A stretch of DNA of 64,000 bases from contig NZ_JAHLQG010000046.1 in the NCBI RefSeq assembly GCF_018919065.1, positions 32,508 to 96,507 on the forward strand, given 5' to 3'. The notes beneath the pieces are model-generated. The model did not search any database. It was not told the DNA's origin and was given only the letters and a program-made list of their open reading frames with translations. Positions 43,079 to 52,386 of this stretch are shown here, piece by piece (the first letter of the stretch is position 1; every line of letters begins with the position of its first letter). The position numbers were made by a program, and so were the translations under genes. The stretch comes from Blautia sp. MSJ-9 (lineage in GTDB: Bacteria > Bacillota > Clostridia > Lachnospirales > Lachnospiraceae).

Positions 43079-43960
43079 TCAGCTTCGCTTGTCTGCAAGC
43101 CGGATAAACTCTTCCATCTCTCTGGTGCGGAACTTATTCTTATGATAAAAAATCTGCCTGTACATGGAAATATGAACATCTTTTACATCCAGTGTGATGA
43201 TCCGGTGTTTATAAATATCCTGTTCTACTGCAAAGTATGGAAGAAATGAGAGTCCCTGATTCAGTTCCAGCATACGGATGATAAACTCAGTATCACTGAT
43301 CTCAAGTACCGGTGAAATGGACTGTCTGCGCAGGGCAAGCTGCTGATCCAATGCCTGTCTGTAATTGGCATGCTTCTCTGTCAGGAAAAAAGGCTCCTGC
43401 AAAATATCGTCCAGCACCAGCCTCTCTTTTCCGGCAAATCTGGATGCAGCAGAAGCAACAAACACTACAGGTTCTGCCAGTTCCATGACTTTTACCCAGT
43501 TCTCGTCCCATCTCGGAGTATCAAGTATGTAGATCAGATCCAGTTCATTGTGTTCCATCATACGGATCAGTTTCTCTGGAGAATCTACTGTAATCTGCAG
43601 ATTTACACGTGGATGCAGAGAATGAAATTCGCTCAGAATTCTGGGGAATTTGGCAGTACATAATGACTCGATCGTTCCAACATGAAGTGGATTCGTCAGT
43701 TCTCTGCCCTCATTCATGGACTTGCTTGCCTTATTTACTTCATAGAGAATTTTATTCGCAGATTTCAGAAATTCTCTACCCTGCGGAGTCAGAACTACAC
43801 GTTTTCCCATGCGGTCAAAGAGCCTGGTATTCAGCTCTGTTTCCAGAAGTCTCATCTGCACGGTGATCGCAGACTGAGAATATCCCAGCATCTCTGCTGT
43901 CTTCGAAAAACTTTCCAGTTGTGCCGCCTGCACAAAAGTCTGTAACTGACGTATCTCCAT
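43079..43960 (-). CDS. LysR-family transcriptional regulator
   Basis: A 293-residue LysR regulator: MEIRQLQTFVQAAQLESFSK, then TAEMLGYSQSAITVQMRLLE forms the winged helix (residues 1-60), and the C-terminal substrate-binding-like domain begins near NPLHVGTIESL. It is divergent from the symporter-sdaAB-sdaAA operon, with about 400 bp between them, the classical arrangement for a LysR activator of the neighbouring operon. A serine- or cysteine-related effector is inferred only from that context. Confidence 0.88.
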   Translation of the reverse strand: MEIRQLQTFVQAAQLESFSKTAEMLGYSQSAITVQMRLLETELNTRLFDRMGKRVVLTPQGREFLKSANKILYEVNKASKSMNEGRELTNPLHVGTIESLCTAKFPRILSEFHSLHPRVNLQITVDSPEKLIRMMEHNELDLIYILDTPRWDENWVKVMELAEPVVFVASAASRFAGKERLVLDDILQEPFFLTEKHANYRQALDQQLALRRQSISPVLEISDTEFIIRMLELNQGLSFLPYFAVEQDIYKHRIITLDVKDVHISMYRQIFYHKNKFRTREMEEFIRLADKRS

Positions 43961-44120
43961 CTTTTATCCCTCCCTGTCTTATGTATAATACATTCTTTTC
44001 TGTTCTTTAATCGTTTCATTTTTCATAATCCTCTTTACAAGCCGCTTATAAACTGATAAAAAAATCATTTCCGGATTGCTGTTATGAATTATTTTCAATC
44101 ATCATATAAAAACTATGAAT

Positions 44121-44149
44121 TTGATTCGTTTCTATGTCAATGATATAAT
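44121..44149 (+). promoter_or_regulatory. Promoter of the serine uptake/dehydratase operon
   Basis: TTGATT (44121-44126), 17 bp and TATAAT (44144-44149) predict a transcript with a leader of about 200 bp. The space up to the LysR start at 43960 would hold LysR sites. Confidence 0.65.
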
Positions 44150-44265
44150 GCAGTCACAAAGACGTCAATAAAAATTTTGTGCACATTTTACAACACAATT
44201 TATCAGGCTATCATCTGCTTTATTTCTGACAGCGCGGGTCATAATATAACCAGATGATCACTCAT

Positions 44266-44308
44266 ACTGTTCACTGCATTTACTCCTCTGACTCAACTTC
44301 TGAACAGT
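44266..44308 (+). promoter_or_regulatory. Leader hairpin before the symporter gene
   Basis: ACTGTTCA (44266-44273) and TGAACAGT (44301-44308) pair perfectly and are followed by ACACTTTTT. This may be a weak attenuator or a stabilising stem in the long leader. Confidence 0.4.
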
Positions 44309-44356
44309 ACACTTTTTAGGAAAGTATAAAAAACACGTTGAGAGGAAAAGATTTCT

Positions 44357-45595
44357 ATGAAGAAAAAAAGTTTTAAATTAGGGCTTGTCCCGAAGCTGAT
44401 CATTGCGATCATCCTTGGTATCCTGTTTGGTCAGTTTCTTCCGGAAGGCTTCTGCCGTTTTGTCGTAACTTTATCCGGATTTTTCAGCACATTCCTGAAG
44501 TTTGTCATTCCTATGATGATCCTTGCTTATGTAACTATGGGTATTGCGGACCTGTCACAGGGTGCCGGTAAGCTGCTTCTGATCACTGTTATCCTTGCTT
44601 ACGGTTCCACTCTGATCGCAGGTTCTTCCTCATTCCTGGTAGCTTCCAATCTGTTTCCAAGTTTCATGAGCGCGGGTGCTCTGGATCAGATCGCAGCTAC
44701 TGCTGATGTATCCCTGGAGCCATTTTTCTCCATTTCCCTGCAGCCGGTTATGGATACACTTTCCGCTGTTGTGCTGGCATTTATCCTGGGATTATGCCTG
44801 TCATCCATGCGTGGAAAAGAAATCGGAAACAGCTTATACAATGGTGTGAATGATTTCTCCAAAATCATTGACAAAGTCCTTCACACAATCATCATCCCAC
44901 TGCTGCCACTGTACATCTGCGGAACTTTTACAGATATGACCATCTCCGGCAAAACTTTTGCCATCCTTGGTATTCTCTGGAAAGTATTCCTGGTTGTTAT
45001 CCTGATGCACCTGATCTGCATTTTCATCCAGTTCTGCATCGCAGGCGCAGTCAGCAAGAAGAATCCTTTCACTCTGATCAAAAATCAGATTCCTGGATAT
45101 GCTACAGCACTTGGCACTCAGTCCTCTGCTGCAACAATCCCGGTTAACCTTCAGTGTGCAGAAGCAGACGGTGTCTGCGAACAGATCCGTAACTTTGTTG
45201 TTCCGCTCTGTGCGAACATCCATATGGCAGGTTCCATGATCACAATTACAGCCTGTGCAACTGCTGTCTGTCTCATGAACCAGCTTCCGATCAGCCTCGG
45301 AACAGTTATCCCGTTTATTATGACTCTTGGTATTGCAATGGTTGCTTCCCCTGGTGCTCCTGGTGGTTCCATCATGACTGCTCTGCCGTTCCTTTACATG
45401 GTATTCGGTGCTGAGGCAGGTGATCCGGATGGTGCGATCTGTGCTATCATGGTAGCCCTGTATATTACTCAGGACTCTTTCGGAACTGCATGTAATATTT
45501 CCGGTGACAATGCTATCGGCGTGATCGTTGATACTATTTATAAGAAATTTATCTTAAAGTCCGATGCTGCTTCTACAGTTGCCGAAGCAGAATAA
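44357..45595 (+). CDS. Dicarboxylate/amino acid:cation symporter (DAACS), probably for serine or related amino acids
   Basis: A 412-residue membrane protein of the SLC1-like DAACS family. The N-terminal helix IIAIILGILFGQFL is followed by a series of helices; the ligand-binding region includes ALGTQSSAATIPVNLQC (hairpin with a Ser-rich SSAAT motif), TITACATAVCLMNQL and the C-terminal TQDSFGTACNISGDNAIGVI. GAGAGG precedes the ATG. It is first in an operon with both subunits of L-serine dehydratase, so serine (or serine/threonine) is the likely substrate. Confidence 0.88.
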   Translation: MKKKSFKLGLVPKLIIAIILGILFGQFLPEGFCRFVVTLSGFFSTFLKFVIPMMILAYVTMGIADLSQGAGKLLLITVILAYGSTLIAGSSSFLVASNLFPSFMSAGALDQIAATADVSLEPFFSISLQPVMDTLSAVVLAFILGLCLSSMRGKEIGNSLYNGVNDFSKIIDKVLHTIIIPLLPLYICGTFTDMTISGKTFAILGILWKVFLVVILMHLICIFIQFCIAGAVSKKNPFTLIKNQIPGYATALGTQSSAATIPVNLQCAEADGVCEQIRNFVVPLCANIHMAGSMITITACATAVCLMNQLPISLGTVIPFIMTLGIAMVASPGAPGGSIMTALPFLYMVFGAEAGDPDGAICAIMVALYITQDSFGTACNISGDNAIGVIVDTIYKKFILKSDAASTVAEAE

Positions 45596-45634
45596 TAAAA
45601 ATTATGCAGGAATGCTGATATGCCGTTTCCTGTA

Positions 45635-45677
45635 AATCAGGCAGGCATTCACACTCAAATGTGAAGCTTGCCTGATT
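45635..45677 (+). promoter_or_regulatory. Intercistronic hairpin between symporter and sdaAB
   Basis: AATCAGGCA (45635-45643) pairs with TGCCTGATT (45669-45677). No long T run follows, so it is more likely a processing or partial termination stem than a full terminator. Confidence 0.5.
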
Positions 45678-45724
45678 CCAAGTTTACATGATTTAATAAT
45701 TCAAATAACAGGAGAACAAACAAT

Positions 45725-46393
45725 ATGTCATTTATCAGTGCATTTGATGTAATGGGTCCGAATATGATCGGTCCTTCCAGTTCACATACCGCAGGTGCGG
45801 CGCGTATTTCCTATCTTGCCCAGAAAATGATCGAAGGCCCATTAAAAAGAGCCGACTTCATCCTGTACGGCTCCTTTGCCAAGACTTACCGTGGTCATGG
45901 TACTGACCATGCCCTGCTGGGCGGTATCATGGGATTCTCTACCGACGATATGCGTATCCGAAATTCTTTTGATATTGCTCATGAAAAGGGTCTGGAATTT
46001 TCATTCACTCCGAATGAGCAGGAAACAGATATTCATCCAAATACCGTAGACATCTGCATGGAAAATGAAAAAGGCCAGAAAATGACTGTGCGCGGTGAAT
46101 CCCTGGGTGGCGGCAAGGTCCGTATCGTAGAGATCAACCATGTGCAGGTAGACTTTACCGGCGAATACAGTGCAGTGATCGTAATTCATCAGGATACTCC
46201 GGGCGTTGTGGCTTACATTACCAAATGCCTGAGTGACCGCAATATCAATATTGCATTTATGCGTCTCTTCCGTGAAGGCAAGGGCGATATCGCCTATACG
46301 ATCGTAGAATCTGACGGTAAACTTCCTGAAAACATCGTTCCTGCTATCCGTGAGAACCAAAATATTCATGAAGTTATGATCGTACAGATGTAA
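45725..46393 (+). CDS. sdaAB: L-serine dehydratase, iron-sulfur-dependent, beta subunit
   Basis: A 222-residue beta subunit of the two-component [4Fe-4S] serine dehydratase, which deaminates L-serine to pyruvate. It shows the serine dehydratase beta signature MGPNMIGPSSSHTAGAARIS (about residues 10-29) and HGTDHALLGGIMGF, then a C-terminal ACT domain (about 148-222, VIVIHQDTPGVVAYITKCL) that may sense serine. AGGAG lies before the ATG. It is co-transcribed with the symporter upstream and the alpha subunit 19 bp downstream. Confidence 0.95.
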   Translation: MSFISAFDVMGPNMIGPSSSHTAGAARISYLAQKMIEGPLKRADFILYGSFAKTYRGHGTDHALLGGIMGFSTDDMRIRNSFDIAHEKGLEFSFTPNEQETDIHPNTVDICMENEKGQKMTVRGESLGGGKVRIVEINHVQVDFTGEYSAVIVIHQDTPGVVAYITKCLSDRNINIAFMRLFREGKGDIAYTIVESDGKLPENIVPAIRENQNIHEVMIVQM

Positions 46394-46412
46394 AGAAAGG
46401 AGGATTTTTATC

Positions 46413-47282
46413 ATGGATTTTAAAAATGCAAATGAACTCTTAACGCTCTGTGAAGAAAAAAATCTTCCTATCTCAGAGGTTATGCGTGTCCGTGAAATTG
46501 AGCTTGGCGAAACAGCTGCTGAGACTGTAAATGAAAAAATGACACGGGTACTGGAAATTATGAAAGATGCCGCATTTTCTCCTATCAAACAGCCTGTAAA
46601 ATCTATGGGCGGTCTGATCGGCGGCGAAGCCAGAAAGCTGAGTCTCCACGCTCAGGAGAAAAAAGGACTCTGTGGAGATCTGCTCCAGAAAGCAATCACT
46701 TATGCAATGGCAACTCTGGAAACCAACGCATCCATGGGGCTGATCGTGGCATCTCCGACTGCCGGTTCTGCCGGAATCGTACCGGGACTGATGCTGGCAA
46801 TGCAGGAACATTATCATTTCTCTGATGCAAAGATCATTCAGGCATTATTTAATGCAAGTGCTATCGGTTATCTGGCAATGCGAAATGCAACGGTCGCAGG
46901 TGCTGTAGGCGGATGCCAGGCCGAGGTCGGGGTTGCTTCTGCTATGGCAGCTTCTGCTGCTGTAGAACTAATGGGAGGCACACCGAAGGAATGTACTTTT
47001 GCTGCATCTACTGTTCTTATGAACATGCTTGGTCTGGTGTGTGATCCGGTCGGCGGTCTGGTGGAATATCCATGTCAGAACAGAAATGCTGCAGGTGTTG
47101 CAAATGCTATCATTGCTGCAGAAATGGCTCTCGCCGGAATCCCGCAGCTGATTCCGCTGGATGAAATGATCCAGACAATGTTTACAGTCGGCAAGAAACT
47201 TCCTGCTGAACTGCGTGAAACTGCAATGGGAGGATGTGCTACTACACCATCTGCGTGTGAAGCATGTCATATGTGCAATTAA
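46413..47282 (+). CDS. sdaAA: L-serine dehydratase, iron-sulfur-dependent, alpha subunit
   Basis: A 289-residue catalytic subunit. It shows SPTAGSAGIVPGLMLAM (about residue 113), the Fe-S ligands in LVCDPVGGLVEYPCQNRN (Cys at about 210 and 221), and the C-terminal Cys-rich GGCATTPSACEACHMCN, in which one Cys provides the third ligand. AAAGGAGG precedes the ATG. The enzyme is oxygen sensitive and typical of anaerobes. It is the last functional gene of the operon; the codons after its stop belong to a DUF4097-like remnant in the same frame. Confidence 0.96.
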   Translation: MDFKNANELLTLCEEKNLPISEVMRVREIELGETAAETVNEKMTRVLEIMKDAAFSPIKQPVKSMGGLIGGEARKLSLHAQEKKGLCGDLLQKAITYAMATLETNASMGLIVASPTAGSAGIVPGLMLAMQEHYHFSDAKIIQALFNASAIGYLAMRNATVAGAVGGCQAEVGVASAMAASAAVELMGGTPKECTFAASTVLMNMLGLVCDPVGGLVEYPCQNRNAAGVANAIIAAEMALAGIPQLIPLDEMIQTMFTVGKKLPAELRETAMGGCATTPSACEACHMCN

Positions 47283-47666
47283 CCAAATCAAATTTCCATA
47301 TCAGACAGTACTTTCACCAGCATGAATTTCGATGCTTCCATGGGCGACCTGGATATTGATTCTTCCAACTTTACAGACAGCACACTCTCACTGTCTGAGG
47401 GCGATGTAACCGGAACTGCCGTTTCTTTTTACAATAACTGCCAGATCACTTCCAAAATGGGGGATGTTAACCTTACCATTCCGGAAAACAATCTCTCCGG
47501 TCTGACTCTGGATCTGGATACGAAACTGGGTGATATTGATGTTCCGGATAAACTGAACGGAAAGCTTGTTTCCACAGATGATGAAAGTACATTTGAAGGA
47601 AATGACTCTTCTGCCCCGGATCATCTGAGCATTCAATCCGATAACGGCGATATTAGTATCAATTAA
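47283..47666 (+). pseudogene. DUF4097-like beta-solenoid fragment, 5'-truncated
   Basis: About 127 residues follow the sdaAA stop directly and in the same frame: NQISISDSTFTS, then the repeating pattern FDASMGDLDIDSSNFTDSTL and ISIQ-type SDNGDISIN at the end. The alternating short beta-strand repeats resemble the C-terminal half of DUF4097 adhesin-like proteins. The signal or membrane N-terminus is absent, and an internal Met (47322) has no ribosome site. It is a remnant left by a deletion. Confidence 0.6.
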
Positions 47667-47692
47667 ATATTTATAATAGAATCTTCCCGTAT

Positions 47693-47750
47693 AAAAAGAC
47701 TGCCACAGCACTACACGTTTTATACTGTGTATCTGCTATGACAGTCTTTT
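47693..47750. terminator. Bidirectional intrinsic terminator
   Basis: AAAAAGACTG pairs with CAGTCTTTT around a long loop. It lies between the end of the serine operon and the convergent YczE-like gene. Confidence 0.75.
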
Positions 47751-47792
47751 GGAATCTATAAGAAAATCTTCCCATTTAATTCATTTTTTACT

Positions 47793-48428
47793 CTACTTTC
47801 CGATCTTCTCCAGCAATTTTGAAGTGAAGTGTGTATCAAAGAACTGTACAAACGGTCCCAGGCCAAATGCACTGACTAATGTTCCCAGTCCTACAATTCC
47901 ACCTGCCAGCCAGCAGATCAGTGCGCATAAAGCATCTGTCGCTACCCTGTTCCAGAAATATGGAACTTTTTTCAGTCTCTCTGTCATAATCAGTGACATA
48001 CTGTCATAAGGTGCAACCCCCTGATCAGGCAGCTGATACATAGACACACCAAGGCTTGTCACAATTACACCGACACATACGCTCAGAATTCTCTGCACCA
48101 TCTGTCCTGGTTCTCCTGCCACTGAAACAATTGCATCATAAAAAAATGTGACCACATATCCCAGCAACAATGCATTGAAAAAGGTTCCAATTCCAATCAG
48201 CTTTCTTCCCAGAATAAATTCTACTATAAAAATAATTATATTAAGCATGATCAGAAAAACCGCATATTCAATTCCAACTCTGGCAGACAGCGCCATTACC
48301 ATCCCACTGAAAGGGTCATTTCCCAGTCCGGAAAACTTAAATATTGCGATTCCCAATCCTAATATAATATTCCCGATACACATGACAATAACATATTTCC
48401 AGTTTATGTTTCTTATCCATTCACTCAT
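47793..48428 (-). CDS. YczE/YitT-like integral membrane protein
   Basis: A 211-residue membrane protein with five predicted helices, starting MSEWIRNINWKYVIVMCIGN. Family-like segments are FKFSGLGNDPFSGMVMALSA and YQLPDQGVAPYDSMSL, which alternate with hydrophobic helices as in YczE-type proteins of Firmicutes. The start at 48428 is supported by GGAGGAG directly upstream; the 48443 start is unlikely. Function is unknown; in Bacillus the family includes YczE, linked to peptide antibiotic production. It is a single gene or follows the MFS gene (78-bp gap). Confidence 0.75.
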   Translation of the reverse strand: MSEWIRNINWKYVIVMCIGNIILGLGIAIFKFSGLGNDPFSGMVMALSARVGIEYAVFLIMLNIIIFIVEFILGRKLIGIGTFFNALLLGYVVTFFYDAIVSVAGEPGQMVQRILSVCVGVIVTSLGVSMYQLPDQGVAPYDSMSLIMTERLKKVPYFWNRVATDALCALICWLAGGIVGLGTLVSAFGLGPFVQFFDTHFTSKLLEKIGK

Positions 48429-48505
48429 TTCTTTCTCCTCCATAGGCTCACTTCTTCGTATTTTAGCAAAGTTCGAAATAGTTTACAATATTCTTTTTCA
48501 TAAAC

Positions 48506-49690
48506 CTATGAGTTTTTTCTCAATCCCGTGATTATTTTAATTCCTACGATCATCAGTATCGGAAAAACAAGGGCTGCGAAGATTCCCATTTTGAGGTTGT
48601 CCTTTAATGCACCTGAGATCATTCCTACATAAGTCGGTCCGGAGGAACAGCCTACGTCTCCTGCCAAAGCGAGGAGGGCAAATAATGCTGTTCCGCCTCT
48701 CTTTACGGATGCTGCTGCCATACTGAAAGTACCAGGCCACATGATTCCGACGGATAAACCGCAAACTGCGCAACCGAGGATTCCAAGTGCAGGAACCGGA
48801 ATGAATGCAATCATCAGATAGGAAATCATACAGAGCACTGCGCTGTACTGCATGAAGCGTTCCAGATTAATCTTATCCCCAAATTTTCCATAAAAGGCTC
48901 TGGAACTTCCCATAAGGATTGCAAATGCCATAGGTCCTGCCAAATCTCCGATGGTTTTGTTTATGCCGAAACTCTTCTCTGCAAGTGTAGATGCCCACTG
49001 GCTGACTGCCTGCTCGCTGGCTCCTGCACAGAGCATCATTAACATCAGAACCCAGAAGATTTTTTTCTTAAAAAGCTCTGCCATTGTCAAACCTTCTTCG
49101 CCTTCATCCAGAAGCGGTGCGATTGGTATCCTCGAAAAAAGGAGACCATTTGCAATTGGAATCAGCGCCCACACAAGTGCCATATATTTCCAGTTCTGAA
49201 TTCCAAAAATTCTGAAAAACAGCGTAGACAGAAGTACAACTCCTACATGCCCCCAGCAATAGAAAGAATGCAGAAGGCTCATAGCTTTCTCTTTGTTATC
49301 TGTAGGGCATGCCTCTACGACAGGACTTACCAGTACTTCCAGCAGTCCTCCGCCAATCGCATAGATCATAACTGCCACAAGAAGTCCCAAAAATGGATCA
49401 CTGAATACTTCCGGCAATATGGTAAGCATGATCAGTCCGGCGGCGGCCATTGCATGTGCAATGATCATAGATGCACGATAACCAATTCGGTCTACAAATC
49501 CAATAGATGCCAGATCTACCAGAAGCTGAATTCCAAAGTTAAAAGTTACCAGAAGTGTGATCTTCTGTAAGGAGATTCCATAACTGCTCTGGAATGTCAG
49601 AAACAGTAACGGAACAAAGTTGTTAACAATTGCCTGTACAACATAGCCTATGAAGCAGGCCTGTACAGTTCTGTTATAGTTTGTTTTCAT
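48506..49690 (-). CDS. MFS transporter
   Basis: A 394-residue carrier with about 12 helices in two halves. Characteristic loops are GFVDRIGYRASMIIAHAM (motif A-like, about 62-80), GGGLLEVLVSPVVEACP and, in the second half, YGKFGDKINLERFMQYSA. The overall pattern resembles the FucP/glucose-type MFS branch. The substrate is not predictable. The 400 bp upstream contain repeated GATGTAAT motifs that could be operator sites. It is followed by a YczE-like gene. Confidence 0.85.
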   Translation of the reverse strand: MKTNYNRTVQACFIGYVVQAIVNNFVPLLFLTFQSSYGISLQKITLLVTFNFGIQLLVDLASIGFVDRIGYRASMIIAHAMAAAGLIMLTILPEVFSDPFLGLLVAVMIYAIGGGLLEVLVSPVVEACPTDNKEKAMSLLHSFYCWGHVGVVLLSTLFFRIFGIQNWKYMALVWALIPIANGLLFSRIPIAPLLDEGEEGLTMAELFKKKIFWVLMLMMLCAGASEQAVSQWASTLAEKSFGINKTIGDLAGPMAFAILMGSSRAFYGKFGDKINLERFMQYSAVLCMISYLMIAFIPVPALGILGCAVCGLSVGIMWPGTFSMAAASVKRGGTALFALLALAGDVGCSSGPTYVGMISGALKDNLKMGIFAALVFPILMIVGIKIITGLRKNS

Positions 49691-49692
49691 CT

Positions 49693-49820
49693 GATGTAAT
49701 ATTCCCCTCCCTAATTTATAAATATTTCTATTAGTAAATCATCTGCCGTGTTGTTATTTTCCCAGAGTAATTTATCATATTACATCAACTGCTAACAACC
49801 ACTTGTTATCCCGATGTAAT
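49693..49820. promoter_or_regulatory. Repeated GATGTAAT motifs upstream of the MFS gene
   Basis: GATGTAATAT (49693-49702) and its exact reverse complement ATATTACATC (49777-49786) lie 74 bp apart, and a third GATGTAAT is at 49813-49820. All are upstream of the MFS start at 49690. They look like operator half-sites for an unidentified regulator. The rest of 49691-50090 holds nothing I can recognise. Confidence 0.4.
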
Positions 49821-50090
49821 TACAACGTTAATCAGTAATGTGCAGATAAATTGTCACTCTCCATTAATCTGTCAACACTTCGGTTATCGTAGCCCACTAC
49901 GATGCCCTCATCCGAATAAAATCTCCCACAAATTGTGACGCACATGTTGCAGAAGATCTTTTTCAAACATGCTCTAGTGTATCACATATTTTTATTGTTT
50001 TCTTCTATTATCTTTTGTTTATTCGATTAATTTCTATACTATTTTTACTTTTTTATGAAACTGCCCCTCCCTTTGCCCAACGGCGCTATT

Positions 50091-50747
50091 TTATATACTT
50101 ACTTCTTCGTCCGTGCGAAGCAATGCACTCTTTGCAAGCTGATCAGCTTCTTCGTTGTAGTGGTTTCCGGTATGAGCAGCTATTTTACAGAAAGAAATCC
50201 GGATTTTATTTCCTGCCTCCTGCATATGAGCAGCGTATTTGCTGGTAAGTGGTGTCTTAGCTCTCCATACCCCTGTCACCCATTTCTCTACACCCTCATA
50301 ATCGTAGCGGATTTCTACAGCAGGATAATCATTTTCTCTGGCCCATTTCACAGCATTCATGGCACCAAGCATCTCTCCTGCTACATTTCGGATCGCAACT
50401 CCTGCAGGATCACTTCCGCTGCCTGATCTTCGAATTTCCTGACCGTCTGGCGTGAGGATCACACATCCAAATGCATATCTGCCAATACTCTTCTCGAAGC
50501 TTCCATCTACATATGCAATTACCATATTTTCAGGGACTTCTACAATTCCAGCTGCTTCTTTGTCTTTATCTCCGGATACAGTCTTAACTGTTTTCATCTC
50601 CAAAAATGCAATTGCTTCTTCTTTATCTGTAAAACTCTTAAATTCTGCACCTGAATATCCCGCCGTTGCTTTCTGACACTCCGCCCAGGTATTGAACAAA
50701 CCTGTTTTATGGCCCTTTCTTACCGCATAAATTTTCTTTTTTGCCAT
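50091..50747 (-). CDS. rnhA: Ribonuclease H with N-terminal viroplasmin domain
   Basis: A 218-residue enzyme. Residues 1-50 (KKIYAVRKGHKTGLFNTWAE, then YSGAEFKSFTDKEEAIAFL) form the caulimovirus viroplasmin-type RNA/DNA hybrid-binding domain found in eukaryotic RNase H1. The RNase H domain (about 73-205) has the catalytic residues in YVDGS, the AGEML segment, RYDYEGV and NEEADQLAK. It cleaves RNA in RNA-DNA hybrids. It is a single gene with an extended -10 promoter. Confidence 0.93.
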   Translation of the reverse strand: MAKKKIYAVRKGHKTGLFNTWAECQKATAGYSGAEFKSFTDKEEAIAFLEMKTVKTVSGDKDKEAAGIVEVPENMVIAYVDGSFEKSIGRYAFGCVILTPDGQEIRRSGSGSDPAGVAIRNVAGEMLGAMNAVKWARENDYPAVEIRYDYEGVEKWVTGVWRAKTPLTSKYAAHMQEAGNKIRISFCKIAAHTGNHYNEEADQLAKSALLRTDEEVSI

Positions 50748-50828
50748 ATCTATTAATTCCTTTCAATCAGTATTATTTGATCAGTGTTGACTTGAACTCT
50801 GTCATGTCTGTATCTGTTGAATGTCAAC

Positions 50829-50837
50829 ATTATAGCA
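50829..50837 (-). promoter_or_regulatory. Extended -10 promoter of the RNase H gene
   Basis: The minus strand reads TGCTATAAT (50837-50829), a TGn extended -10 element. No strong -35 is evident. It is about 80 bp upstream of the start at 50747. Confidence 0.6.
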
Positions 50838-50949
50838 TTCCGTGATACCTTCTGGCTACTTAATCTTTTTGCTCGCCTGTATCTATTGTGTCGCAGAAAA
50901 TAAAATAAGCATGAATATCTTAACTTTTTATTTTTGTGTGTCGGAAACC

Positions 50950-50978
50950 TTGATAATGTTTTACCGACTATATATAAT
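50950..50978 (+). promoter_or_regulatory. Promoter of the secreted-protein gene
   Basis: TTGATA (50950-50955), 17 bp and TATAAT (50973-50978), about 37 bp before the ATG at 51015. Confidence 0.75.
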
Positions 50979-51014
50979 AATATTATTACATTTCATAAAA
51001 GGAGGATTTTCAGT

Positions 51015-51725
51015 ATGAAAAAACACTTCAAACGCTTTTTACCTATAGTTCTTACCATCATTATGGTTATGCTGTCTGCTGTAGGAGTTCAGGCGCAGAC
51101 AATTTTCAGACCTGATCAGGTACTGACTTTGTATTCAGCTAATTCCAAAATTTATGATCCATGGAAAAAAGCCTATGCCATCGCCAATGAAACTCCATTT
51201 AATACAGATATTCTTATGGATCAGGGCGTAACCGGCTATAAAACATCCAATATTTCTGTTGTAAGCCTTATCCCACGTAAAGTACAGCATAAAACCGCTG
51301 CTGCTCTTGGTACTTACACAATCCGCTATATGCGAGCCAAAAAAACAGGAACTGTAACACTTTCCTATAAGGTCAACAATAATACTTATAAACAGAAAAC
51401 AACCGTAAGGAAATATGTAAATCCATTATCTACACTTAAGATTGGTTCTCTGAGTCTGGCTTCCAAATTCAAAAAAGACTCAACATACACATTAAGTTAC
51501 GAAAAATATAAGAATAAAGAACTTAAATTACAGATCAAAACAAAGGGCAGATGGGAACTCAGCGGAGTCCGTTATATTACAAGTCCCAAAACCAGCAATA
51601 GTATGGGCACCTGGATTCCAGACGGTGGAACTTTTAAAGTAACCCAAAAGAATTGTTCTCTGACTGCATATGTATTTGACCCAAAAACCAAACAATCTGA
51701 AGAATGTCTGATCATCTTTAAATAG
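51015..51725 (+). CDS. Secreted protein of unknown function
   Basis: A 236-residue protein starting MKKHFKRFLPIVLTIIMVML, with a signal peptide of about 29 residues ending VGVQA; AAAGGAGG is upstream, and earlier starts in the frame lack a ribosome site. The mature part is basic and beta-rich (TVTLSYKVNNNTYKQKTTVR, then TYTLSYEKYKNKELKLQIKT), suggesting Ig-like beta-sandwich domains. There is no anchor, catalytic motif or Cys pair. It is a single gene with a consensus promoter. Confidence 0.7.
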   Translation: MKKHFKRFLPIVLTIIMVMLSAVGVQAQTIFRPDQVLTLYSANSKIYDPWKKAYAIANETPFNTDILMDQGVTGYKTSNISVVSLIPRKVQHKTAAALGTYTIRYMRAKKTGTVTLSYKVNNNTYKQKTTVRKYVNPLSTLKIGSLSLASKFKKDSTYTLSYEKYKNKELKLQIKTKGRWELSGVRYITSPKTSNSMGTWIPDGGTFKVTQKNCSLTAYVFDPKTKQSEECLIIFK

Positions 51726-51858
51726 CAGATGGCAGATGGATAAGGTCATTTGCTTTGCAGTTTATTTCTTTTCGTAATTGAAGCAGAAAGATTTCTTTAA
51801 TAACAAATGGCGTAAATCGAATAACTTTGATTTACGCCATTATCATATGATTTTCTAT

Positions 51859-52368
51859 TTATCTTTCCATCATACTGATAGATTCAATTCCTACACTACC
51901 GCCGCGGACAACTTCAATTCTGTGGAATTCTTCTTTAATAAGTTTTACAACTGCATCATTCTTAGTTGCTGTCTGAACGAATTCAAGAAGCAGGCTGTCT
52001 TTGCCATAGTCGATGACTTTCGCTTTGAAAGTCTCTGCGATCTGGAAAAGTTCCACTTTGTCTTCTTTGGAACAGTTGAAAACTTTGATGTACAGAATCT
52101 CTTTCATACGGACAAAGACATCTGTAAAGTCAATGACTTTGATGACTTCGATCATACGGTTTAACTGTTTCTTGATCTGCTCGAATGTTTCATCATCGCT
52201 GACTGTAGCAATAGTCATTCGGGAAACTGTCGGGTCTTCTGTAGTTCCTACTGTGAGGCTGTCAAGGTTGTAGCTTTTTCCGGAAAAAAGTCCGGAAATC
52301 TTTGACAGAACACCTACCTGGTTCTCAACATAGAGAGAAATCCATCTTTTTTTCATTCCTTTATCCAT
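51859..52368 (-). CDS. ilvN: Acetolactate synthase small (regulatory) subunit
   Basis: A 169-residue regulatory subunit of acetohydroxyacid synthase. The N-terminal ACT domain (about 8-80) has SLYVENQVGVLSKISGLFSG and the valine-binding region SLTVGTTEDP, with a C-terminal ALS_ss_C domain after. It confers feedback inhibition by valine. GAGG is upstream and it starts 18 bp after the ilvB stop. It is the second gene of the T-box-controlled ilvBN operon. Confidence 0.94.
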   Translation of the reverse strand: MDKGMKKRWISLYVENQVGVLSKISGLFSGKSYNLDSLTVGTTEDPTVSRMTIATVSDDETFEQIKKQLNRMIEVIKVIDFTDVFVRMKEILYIKVFNCSKEDKVELFQIAETFKAKVIDYGKDSLLLEFVQTATKNDAVVKLIKEEFHRIEVVRGGSVGIESISMMER

Positions 52369-52386
52369 AATGCTCTAACCTCCTGC

